From positions 1 through 36,858 of the forward strand of contig NZ_LGIU01000067.1 in NCBI RefSeq assembly GCF_001187915.1: DNA of 36,858 nt. Reading direction: 5' to 3'. The notes beneath the pieces are model-generated. The model was not told the DNA's origin. It was given only the letters and a program-made list of their open reading frames with translations, and ran no database searches. This DNA is from Arthrobacter sp. RIT-PI-e. GTDB taxonomy: Bacteria > Actinomycetota > Actinomycetes > Actinomycetales > Micrococcaceae. Position numbers and translations under genes: made by a program. The first letter of the stretch is position 1; each line of letters begins with the position of its first letter. Below, in pieces: positions 30,285 to 36,858 of this stretch.

Positions 30285-31616
30285 TTAGATTCCCTCTACT
30301 CGGAGCACGGATGAGACTGCGGTGATGACGGCGAGCGCGGCGACCTGCTGCACGGTGGCGGCGAGCGAGGCCTCGGGTGCACGGTGCGTCACGATGCGCA
30401 GCTCGGCGGTGGTGGCGCCGTCGGGCCCGCGCTGGTGGATGCGCTGCCGCATGGTCTCGATGGACACGCCGTTCTCGGCGAAGATCTGCGCGATCCGGGC
30501 GAGCACGCCGGGCTGGTCGGTCACCTGGAGGGAGATGCAGTAGCTGGTCCGCACGGTGTCCATGCTCAGCGCGGGGACGTGGCCCGTGGTGGTCTCCGTG
30601 CGGCCGGGGCCGCCGAGCACCATGCGGCGGGCGGCGCTGACGACGTCGCCGAGCACGGCCGACGCCGTGGGCGTGCCTCCCGCACCCTGACCGTAGAACA
30701 TGAGTTCCCCGGCGTTCTCCGCCTCGATGAACACCGCGTTGAAGGCCCCGCGGACGGAGGCGAGCGGGTGCGAGCGCGGCAGGAGGGTGGGGTGCACGCG
30801 GACGCCCACGCCGGCTTCGCCGGCGTCGTCCTGGAGCTTCTCGGCGATCGCGAGGAGCTTGATCACGTAGCCGTCCTCCGCGGCGGCGGCGATGTCGTCG
30901 GCGGTGACCCGGGTGATGCCCTCGCAGTACACGTTCTCGAGCGCGAACCGGGTGTGGAAGGAGAGCGAGGCGAGGATCGCGGCCTTCGCGGCGGCGTCGT
31001 GCCCCTCGACGTCGGCCGTGGGGTCCGCCTCGGCGTACCCGAGGTCCTGGGCGGCCTTCAGCGCGTCGGTGAACTGCGCACCCGTGGAGTCCATCTGGTC
31101 CAGGATGTAGTTCGTGGTCCCGTTGACGATCCCGAGCACGCGCGTGATGCGGTCCCCGGAGAGGCTGTCGCGGATGGGCCGCAGGATCGGGATGGCCCCG
31201 GCGACGGCGGCCTCGTAGGAGAGCTGCACACCCGCGGCGTCGGCCTGGGCGTAGAGCTCGGGGCCGGCTTGGGCGAGGAGGGCCTTGTTCCCGCTCACCA
31301 CGGTGGCGCCGGGCGAGACGGCGCGCGTGATCAGCGACTTCGCCGGTTCGATCCCGCCCATCAGCTCGATCACGATGTCGGCGTCCTCCACGAGCGACTC
31401 GGCGTCGAGGGTCAGCAGGCCCGCCGGGAGCTCGACGTCGCGCTCCGCGTCGAGGGACCGCACCGCGACCCCGACGAGCTCGAGGGGTGCACCGGCGCGG
31501 CGGCCGAGGTTCTCGGCGTCGTCGAGGAGGATGCGGGCCACCTGGGAGCCCACGTTCCCGCAGCCGAGGAGGGCCACGCGCAGAGTGGTGACGGGGGGCG
31601 TCGCTGATGAGTTCAT
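30285..31616 (-). CDS. hom: Homoserine dehydrogenase
   Basis: A 443-residue NAD(P)-dependent enzyme reducing aspartate semialdehyde to homoserine, the branch point to threonine and methionine. Domains in order: Rossmann fold (LRVALLGCGNVGSQVARIL), the catalytic substrate-binding domain (VNGTTNYILDQM, DLGYAEADPTADVEGHDAAAKAAI), and a C-terminal ACT domain (about residues 350-440, CISLQVTDQPGVLARIAQIFAENGVSIETMRQR) through which threonine feedback usually acts. The ATG overlaps the lysA stop (ATGA). Confidence 0.96.
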   Translation of the reverse strand: MNSSATPPVTTLRVALLGCGNVGSQVARILLDDAENLGRRAGAPLELVGVAVRSLDAERDVELPAGLLTLDAESLVEDADIVIELMGGIEPAKSLITRAVSPGATVVSGNKALLAQAGPELYAQADAAGVQLSYEAAVAGAIPILRPIRDSLSGDRITRVLGIVNGTTNYILDQMDSTGAQFTDALKAAQDLGYAEADPTADVEGHDAAAKAAILASLSFHTRFALENVYCEGITRVTADDIAAAAEDGYVIKLLAIAEKLQDDAGEAGVGVRVHPTLLPRSHPLASVRGAFNAVFIEAENAGELMFYGQGAGGTPTASAVLGDVVSAARRMVLGGPGRTETTTGHVPALSMDTVRTSYCISLQVTDQPGVLARIAQIFAENGVSIETMRQRIHQRGPDGATTAELRIVTHRAPEASLAATVQQVAALAVITAVSSVLRVEGI

Positions 31617-33160
31617 GCTGTCCGGGTGTCTCCTGTGTCCGTGCTGGATGCTGCGGGTGCTCGCTGGACGTCCCTGCGGAAGAGGTCCTCCTCCGTCTCG
31701 CCGCGGAGGATCAGCCGGGCGGCGCCGTCGGCCACCGCCACGACGGGCGGTCGCGTCAGGTAGTTGTAGTTGCTCGACAACACCCAGCAGTACGCACCGG
31801 TGGCCGGCACGGCGAGGAGGTCACCGGCCCCGGTGTCCTCGGGGAGGTAAACGTCCCGCACCACGATGTCACCGCTCTCGCAGTGTTTCCCAACCACCCG
31901 GGAGAGCACGGGGTCCGCCCCGGGGGCCCGGGAGGCCAGGACGGCCGAATAATCCGCGCCGTAGAGCACCGGGCGCGCGTTGTCGCTCATCCCGCCGTCC
32001 ACCGACACATACCGCCGCGGGTGCGTAACGGATGTGTCCTGCACCACCTCGGAGCCGTTCGCGGACGCATCCACGCGCACCGTCTTCGTGGTGCCCGCGG
32101 TGTACAGGGTGAAGGTGGTGGGCCCGGCGATGGCACGCCCGGGCTCGATCGAGATGCGGGGCACCGTCAGCCCGAGCTCGCGGCAGGTGGAGCCGACGAC
32201 GCCGGCCATGGCGCGCGCGATCTCCGCGGCGGGGCGGGGCTCATCCGCCTCCGTGTAGGCGATGCCGTACCCGCCGCCGAGGTCCAGCTCGGGGAGCTCG
32301 ACGCCGTGGCGGTCGCGGACCTCGGCCAAGAAGGCGAGGAGCCGCTGCGCGGCGAGCTCGAAGCCCTCGGGTTCGAAGATCTGGGAACCGATGTGGCAGT
32401 GCACCCCGAGCAGGTTGATGCCCGGGTGGACCAGCGCGTCGGCGACCGCGCGAGCGGCCGGGGAGGAGCCGGCGTCGTCGTCCTGCGTGCCGTCCTGCCC
32501 GGGACCCTGCTCGGTCGTCAGGGACAGGCCGAACTTCTGGTCCTCGTGCGCGGTGGCGATGAACTCATGGGTGTGCGCGTGCACGCCGGGGGTGAGCCGC
32601 AGCATCACGTTGGCCTGCCGGCCGCGCTCCACGGCGAGATCGCCCACCAGTGCCACCTCCTGCAGGCTGTCCACGACGATCCGCCCGAGGCCCGCGTCGA
32701 TGGCCCGCACGATCTCCGCTGCCGACTTGTTGTTGCCGTGGAGCCCGAGCCGGGAGCCGGGCATGCCGGCGCGCAGGGCGACGGCGAGCTCCCCGCCGGA
32801 GCAGGTGTCCAGGCCCAGCCCCTCCTCCCGGACCCAGTGCGCCACCTCGGTGCAGAGGAAGGACTTCCCCGCGTAGAAGACATCCACTCCCCCGCACAGC
32901 TCCGCGAAGGCGTCGTCGAACGCGTCGCGGAACATGGCGGCCCGGGCGCGGAAGTCCCGCTCCGACATCACGAACAGCGGCGTCCCGTACTGCTCGGCCA
33001 GCTCGGTGACGGACACGCCGTCGATCCGCAGGACGCCGTCCGGCCCGCGCTCCACGTCCTCGGCCCACAGCTTGGCATCGAGTCGGGCCTGGTCCTCGGG
33101 GACGGACAGCCAGTCCGGGGCCAGGGGTGAGGCGTGGGGGGTCACTGCCGTACCGGTCAT
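31613..33160 (-). CDS. lysA: Diaminopimelate decarboxylase
   Basis: A 515-residue PLP enzyme performing the last step of lysine synthesis from meso-diaminopimelate. It has VDVFYAGKSFLC (PLP Lys), LLGVHCHIGSQIFE, LDLGGGYGIAY, SIEPGRAIAG and VVGKHCESGDIV (active-site Cys-Glu). An acidic/Gly-rich insert after KFGLSL (about 25 residues) makes it longer than enteric LysA (about 420). ATG at 33160 has GGAAAGGA seven bases upstream; a GTG at 33166 overlaps the argS stop but is too close to that ribosome site. Confidence 0.95.
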   Translation of the reverse strand: MTGTAVTPHASPLAPDWLSVPEDQARLDAKLWAEDVERGPDGVLRIDGVSVTELAEQYGTPLFVMSERDFRARAAMFRDAFDDAFAELCGGVDVFYAGKSFLCTEVAHWVREEGLGLDTCSGGELAVALRAGMPGSRLGLHGNNKSAAEIVRAIDAGLGRIVVDSLQEVALVGDLAVERGRQANVMLRLTPGVHAHTHEFIATAHEDQKFGLSLTTEQGPGQDGTQDDDAGSSPAARAVADALVHPGINLLGVHCHIGSQIFEPEGFELAAQRLLAFLAEVRDRHGVELPELDLGGGYGIAYTEADEPRPAAEIARAMAGVVGSTCRELGLTVPRISIEPGRAIAGPTTFTLYTAGTTKTVRVDASANGSEVVQDTSVTHPRRYVSVDGGMSDNARPVLYGADYSAVLASRAPGADPVLSRVVGKHCESGDIVVRDVYLPEDTGAGDLLAVPATGAYCWVLSSNYNYLTRPPVVAVADGAARLILRGETEEDLFRRDVQRAPAASSTDTGDTRTA

Positions 33161-33162
33161 GC

Positions 33163-34803
33163 TCACATCCTTTCCGGCGCGGAGACGCCGAGGAGGTCGA
33201 GGCCGTTGGCCAGCACCTGCTGCGTGGCGTTGTTCAGCCAGAGGCGCGAGCGGTGCACGTCCTCCACGGGAGCCTCGCCGAGGGGTGCCACCCGGCAGGC
33301 GTCGTACCAGCGGTGGTAGGTCCCGGCGATCACCTCGAGATGGCGGGCCACCCGGTGCGGTTCGCGGAAGGTGGCGGACTGGGCGACGACGCCGGGGAAC
33401 TGCCCGAGCGCGGCCAGCAGGGCGCCCTCGGTGGGGTGGCTCAGCGAGGCGGCGTCGAAGCCCGAGGTGTCCACCCCCGCCGACACCGCGTTCCGGGCGA
33501 CGGCGTGCGTGCGGGCGTGGGCGTACTGCACGTAGAACACGGGGTTCTCGTTGGTGTTCTTCTTCAGCAGCTCCGGGTCGATCGCCATGGCGGAGTCCGC
33601 CGGGGAACGTCCCAGCGAGTACCGCAGTGCGTCCTTGCCGAGCCAGTCCAGCAGGTCACGCAGTTCGATGATGTTGCCTGCGCGCTTGGAGAGCCGGGCA
33701 CCGTTGACCGACACCATCTGGCCGATGAGCACCTGGATGTTCTCGTCCATGTCGTCCCCGGCGCAGGCGGCGATGGCCCGGAGGCGGCCGATGTACCCGT
33801 GGTGGTCGGCGCCGAGTAGGTAGATCTTCTCGGGGAACCCGCGGTCCTTCTTGGACAGGTAGTACGCGGCGTCCGAGGCGAAGTAGGTGGGCTCGCCGTT
33901 GCTGCGGATGAGCACGCGGTCCTTGTCGTCCCCAAAGTCCGTGGTGCGCAGCCAGATGGCGCCGTCGAGGTCGAACACGTGACCCTGCGCGCGCAGGCGC
34001 TCCACCGCCTGGTCCACCGCGCCGCCGTCGTGCAGCGCGGACTCCGAGAAGAAGACGTCGAAGTGCACGCCGAAGTCCGCCAGGGTCTCCTTGATGTCCG
34101 CCATCTGCGCCTCGTAGGCGAGGTCCCGGACCACCGGGAGAGCATCGTCGTCGGGCAGGTCCGCGACGTCGGGACGCGCGGAGAGGACGGTCCGGCCGAG
34201 ATCGGCGACGTACTCGCCGGGGTACCCGCCCTCCGGTGTGGGACGTCCCTTGATCGAGGCGAGCACGGAGGCGGCGAAGTTGTTCATCTGCGTGCCGGCG
34301 TCGTTGATGTAGTACTCGGCCGTGACCTCCGCGCCGCTGGCCCGCAGCACGCGCGTGATGGAGTCGCCGAGGGCGGCCCAGCGGGTGTGCGCGAGGTGCA
34401 GCGGGCCCGTGGGGTTCGCGGACACGAACTCCATGTTGATCGTCCGGCCCGCGAGCGCGTCGTTGGTGCCGTAGGCCGGCCCGGCCTCCACGATGGTGCG
34501 GGCGAGCCCCCCGGCGGCACCGGCGTCGAGCGTGATGTTGAGGAACCCGGGTCCGGCGATGTCCACGCTCTTCACGCCCTCGATCCCGCCGAGACGCTCG
34601 CTGAGCCGGGAGGCGAGCTCACGGGGGTTCATCCCCGCCTTCTTGCCGAGCTGGAGGGCGATGTTCGTGGCCCAGTCCCCGTGCTCCCGGTTCTTCGGTC
34701 GCTCCACCCGCACCTCGGCGGGGAGGTCGACGGCGAACTCGCCGGCCTCGACGGCGTTCCGGAGGCAGGCGGAGATGGCGGTGGAGAGTTCTTCGGGAGT
34801 CAC
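33163..34803 (-). CDS. argS: Arginyl-tRNA synthetase
   Basis: A 546-residue class I aminoacyl-tRNA synthetase charging tRNA-Arg. It begins with the Arg-S N-terminal add-1 domain (about residues 1-90), has the HIGH-type signature HLAH (136-139, in NPTGPLHLAHTRWAALGD), a degenerate KMSKS-like loop ARLSKRAGN, and the C-terminal anticodon-binding DALR domain ending near residue 540. As in corynebacteria it precedes lysA; here the two overlap or nearly touch. The GTG start lies 6 bases behind a TATGCT -10 box and lacks a ribosome site, so the message is probably leaderless. Confidence 0.96.
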   Translation of the reverse strand: MTPEELSTAISACLRNAVEAGEFAVDLPAEVRVERPKNREHGDWATNIALQLGKKAGMNPRELASRLSERLGGIEGVKSVDIAGPGFLNITLDAGAAGGLARTIVEAGPAYGTNDALAGRTINMEFVSANPTGPLHLAHTRWAALGDSITRVLRASGAEVTAEYYINDAGTQMNNFAASVLASIKGRPTPEGGYPGEYVADLGRTVLSARPDVADLPDDDALPVVRDLAYEAQMADIKETLADFGVHFDVFFSESALHDGGAVDQAVERLRAQGHVFDLDGAIWLRTTDFGDDKDRVLIRSNGEPTYFASDAAYYLSKKDRGFPEKIYLLGADHHGYIGRLRAIAACAGDDMDENIQVLIGQMVSVNGARLSKRAGNIIELRDLLDWLGKDALRYSLGRSPADSAMAIDPELLKKNTNENPVFYVQYAHARTHAVARNAVSAGVDTSGFDAASLSHPTEGALLAALGQFPGVVAQSATFREPHRVARHLEVIAGTYHRWYDACRVAPLGEAPVEDVHRSRLWLNNATQQVLANGLDLLGVSAPERM

Positions 34804-34809
34804 CGCTCA

Positions 34810-34815
34810 AGCATA
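34810..34815 (-). promoter_or_regulatory. -10 box for a leaderless argS operon transcript
   Basis: TATGCT on the minus strand ends 6 bases before the argS GTG at 34803. No Shine-Dalgarno sequence lies in the six-base gap. This would be the promoter of argS-lysA-hom-thrC-thrB. Confidence 0.55.
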
Positions 34816-35006
34816 ACGGCGCGGCTCCCGGCACCCGGTGCCCGTGCCGCCGACCCCGGGACCGGGACGAGCCGTCCTGGGCGCGCCGTGCAACGAATAA
34901 TGGAGGAGAGCGTTGAACTGATGACACGGCAGCGTCCGTGGAACCGTCCGCCGGATCAGTCCCACCGCTTCTTCCCGGCTCTTCCCCTCTGACGTAGGAG
35001 TTCACC

Positions 35007-35563
35007 GTGACCGTCCCAGGCCCCCTCCGGGCACCCTCCCCCTCCACCCCGCGCGGGGTCCTGTTCGCCAGGCCCCTGCTCACCGGCCTGGCGGTCGTCT
35101 CACTCCTCGGCGCCGCAGGATGCGCCGGGGCGGACACCCCGGGGACGGCCACCACCCCGGACGCGCAGACCCCTGCCGCACCGGCCCCGGGCGCCTCCTC
35201 CGACCCCGCCGCTGCGGGGACGGACGCGGCCGGCGGTGGCGCGGCGGCCTCCGACCAGGTCTACGGGGACGGCACCTACACCGAGACCGGCTCCTACCAG
35301 TCCCCGGCGGGCCCGGAGGAGGTGGGCGTGACCCTCACCCTCGAGGCCGACGTCGTCTCCGGCGTCGAGGTGGAGCCCATGCCGGACAATCCCACCACCA
35401 CCGAGTACCAGGGACGTTTCGCGAGCGGCATCGCCGATGCCGTGGTGGGCAAGAAGCTCGACGAGCTGTCCGTGGACAAGGTGGCGGGATCGTCGCTGAC
35501 CAGCGGCGGCCTCAACGACGCCGTGGACAAGATCAAGAGCCAGGCCCCGCTGGAGCGCGATGA
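35007..35563 (+). CDS. FMN-binding domain lipoprotein, frame break at its 3' end
   Basis: A secreted protein with an N-terminal signal and lipobox-like LLGAAGC (Cys39), a Pro/Ala/Thr linker (residues 40-80) and a FMN-binding domain. VAGSSLTSGG (about 159-168) matches the site where ApbE attaches FMN to Ser/Thr in such domains. The GTG start has GTAGGAG six bases upstream. The literal frame runs on to 35828, 269 bases into apbE, as Arg/Pro-rich sequence. A missing base near 35540-35560 would instead end the protein at the TGA (35561-35563) that overlaps the apbE ATG, giving about 185 residues as expected for the family. The module moves electrons to the outside of the membrane (inference). Confidence 0.8.
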
Positions 35564-36420
35564 CGGACCCCTTCGATTTCGTGGCGACCGGCACGCGCGG
35601 GCGGGGGGGCAGCGGGGCGCCCCGGGCCCCCGCCCTGCGGGGCGGGGGGCTGCGCCTCGTGGAGGAGTACGACGCGCTGTACTCCCGGTTCCGCCCCGAT
35701 TCCGGTGTCACCCGCCTGGCCTCCGACGGCGGGTCCCTCGCCCTCCCACCGCACGGCGCGGAACTCGGCCGGTTGCTGCGGACCCTGTACGAGCAGACCG
35801 ACGGCGGTGTCTCACCGCTGATCGGTGACCGTCTCGCCGATGCCGGGTACGACGCCGGCTACTCCTTCACCCGGAGCGCCCCACCGTCCCCCGCGCGGCG
35901 CTGGGACCGGATGCTCACCTGGACCGACGACGGCGTGCACCTCTCCGAGCCGGCGGTCCTGGACGTCGGCGCCGCGGGGAAGGGCCAGCTCGTGGACCTC
36001 GTGCTGGAGTTCCTGATGGCCCGGGGACACCAGGAGGTGCTGGTGGACGCCGGCGGGGACATGCGGCGCGCGGGCGGCGGCAGCATCACCGTCGCGCTGG
36101 AACACCCCTACGACCCCACCTCCGCCGTGGGGACGGTTCAGCTCGGCTCCGGTGCGCTCTGCGCCTCGGCCTCGAACCGGAGGGCCTGGGGCGACGGCCT
36201 CCACCACGTGCTCGACGCGCGGACGGGCCGCACCGTGGACACCGTGGTGGCCACCTGGGTCCTCGCCGAGGACGCCATGACGGCGGACGGGCTCTGCACG
36301 GCACTCTTCCTCGCCGATCCCGCGGTGCTCGCGGGGACCTTCGCCTTCGACTACGTGCTCATCCACTCGGACGGCCGCGCCCGGTACTCCACCCCACTCG
36401 CAGGAGCCCTGTTCACATGA
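35560..36420 (+). CDS. apbE: FAD:protein FMN transferase (ApbE-like)
   Basis: A 286-residue ApbE-family enzyme that cleaves FAD and links FMN covalently to a Ser/Thr of a partner protein outside the cytoplasm. The family features are VEEYDALYSRFRPDSGVTRL, DVGAAGKGQLVDLV, VDAGGDMRRAG, HHVLDARTGRTV and MTADGLCTALF, where metal and FAD contacts lie. The natural substrate is probably the FMN-binding lipoprotein encoded just upstream. The first 32 or so residues after FDFVATGTR are a Gly/Arg/Ala-rich stretch from a G/C-run region where relatives have an ordinary strand, so this part may contain errors. Its stop overlaps the next start (ATGA). Confidence 0.88.
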   Translation: MTDPFDFVATGTRGRGGSGAPRAPALRGGGLRLVEEYDALYSRFRPDSGVTRLASDGGSLALPPHGAELGRLLRTLYEQTDGGVSPLIGDRLADAGYDAGYSFTRSAPPSPARRWDRMLTWTDDGVHLSEPAVLDVGAAGKGQLVDLVLEFLMARGHQEVLVDAGGDMRRAGGGSITVALEHPYDPTSAVGTVQLGSGALCASASNRRAWGDGLHHVLDARTGRTVDTVVATWVLAEDAMTADGLCTALFLADPAVLAGTFAFDYVLIHSDGRARYSTPLAGALFT

Positions 36421-36858
36421 CCACCGCACTCGACCGCCTGCTGGGCAGGATCACCATGTACCGGCTCACGCTGGTCCTCCTCCTGGTCCTCACGGCCCTG
36501 GCCCTGACGCTCTCCTTCGCGGGACTGCTCGCCTTCACGCCGCGCGAGCTCGGCGGCACCCTGGCGGCGGCCGTGGGCGGCACCTTCATCGGCACCCGGC
36601 TCCTGGCACTGATCCTGCGCCTGCGTCCGCACGCCGATTCCTCCCTGCTCACGGGTCTGATCCTCTTCTTCGTCATGTTCCCCTCGGACACCGCGGCCGG
36701 TCTGGGCGGCATCCTCGTGGCGGGGCCCGCGGCCGGCGCCTCGAAGTGCGTGCGCGCGGTGCGCGGCCGCCACGTGTTCAACCCGGCGGGGGCGGGTGCC
36801 GCCGTGGCCACGCTGCTGGGCGTGGGAGCGGCGGGGTGGTGGGTGGCCAACGTGTACC
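36417..36858 (+). CDS. RnfD/NqrB-like membrane protein, N-terminal part (cut by window end)
   Basis: The first 147 codons read MTTALDRLLGRITMYRLTLVLLLVLTALAL..., with several hydrophobic helices and the motif GRHVFNPAGAGAAVA, like the FNPAA segment of RnfD/NqrB flavin-carrying membrane subunits. In known actinobacterial relatives this membrane domain is fused to a ferredoxin reductase-type FAD/NAD domain, which would lie beyond the window. Its ATG at 36417 overlaps the apbE stop by four bases (ATGA). It most likely passes electrons from cytoplasmic NAD(P)H to the flavinylated lipoprotein (inference). Confidence 0.75.
   Translation, partial: MTTALDRLLGRITMYRLTLVLLLVLTALALTLSFAGLLAFTPRELGGTLAAAVGGTFIGTRLLALILRLRPHADSSLLTGLILFFVMFPSDTAAGLGGILVAGPAAGASKCVRAVRGRHVFNPAGAGAAVATLLGVGAAGWWVANVY

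Noticed and set aside
33160-33166. GTG at 33166 as lysA start, overlapping the argS stop
   Set aside because: The GGAAAGGA ribosome site would be only about two bases away; the ATG at 33160 has the normal spacing.
34804-35006. Possible tRNA or FMN riboswitch before the flavin operon
   Set aside because: No cloverleaf or RFN-like conserved pairing could be found in the 203 bases. Only an argS -10 box and a ribosome site for the lipoprotein are visible.

Overview
The window is a very GC-rich piece of actinobacterial chromosome. It carries the block argS-lysA-hom-thrC-thrB / rho / prfA-prmC-tsaC / wecA-type gene / atpI-atpB-E-F-H-A-G-D-C / DUF2550, together with nucS, which is an actinobacterial arrangement. 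The Rho protein with a long Arg/Asn/Asp-rich insert, the stand-alone lysA-hom-thrC-thrB chain behind argS, and the DUF8094 + thioredoxin/TPR trio at the left end point to Micrococcaceae (Arthrobacter, Kocuria, Micrococcus or Citricoccus relatives). I cannot name the genus.

Left part (1-8400): the 3' end of aroQ runs into a run of G and C homopolymers. A minus-strand trio follows (membrane protein, secreted DUF8094 protein, non-catalytic thioredoxin/TPR protein), then an AI-2E family permease broken by a frameshift, an alpha/beta hydrolase, a small Cys/His protein, the mismatch endonuclease nucS and nagA. Middle (7975-16327): the complete F-type ATP synthase operon on the minus strand, headed by two small AtpI/AtpZ-like membrane proteins and followed by a DUF2550 protein. 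Most intercistronic gaps in this operon hold perfect stem-loops; the longest, between atpA and atpG, is 14 bp.

Glycan region (16495-23587): a WbpL-like polyprenyl-phosphate sugar-1-phosphate transferase and a WbpM-like 4,6-dehydratase overlap by ATGA. A divergent pair (GT2 glycosyltransferase and SDR epimerase/reductase) follows, and a second GT2 gene lies between prmC and tsaC. These genes probably make and start a surface glycan carrying a 6-deoxy-HexNAc sugar, and they sit inside an otherwise conserved housekeeping block.

Right part (23584-36858): prmC and prfA, rho, the tightly overlapping argS-lysA-hom-thrC-thrB operon, and at the right edge a divergent flavin electron-transfer module (FMN-binding lipoprotein, ApbE flavin transferase, and the start of an RnfD/NqrB-like membrane protein).

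Several genes (aroQ end, AI-2E permease, prmC, rho N-terminal region, FMN-binding lipoprotein) lose their reading frame or conserved residues exactly where the sequence turns into G/C runs. Since prmC and rho should be functional, I read this mainly as consensus-sequence error, but real phase-variable tracts cannot be excluded. Several start codons lie 6-7 bases behind a TANNNT -10 box, which suggests leaderless transcripts. No tRNA, rRNA, CRISPR array, insertion sequence or riboswitch was recognised.
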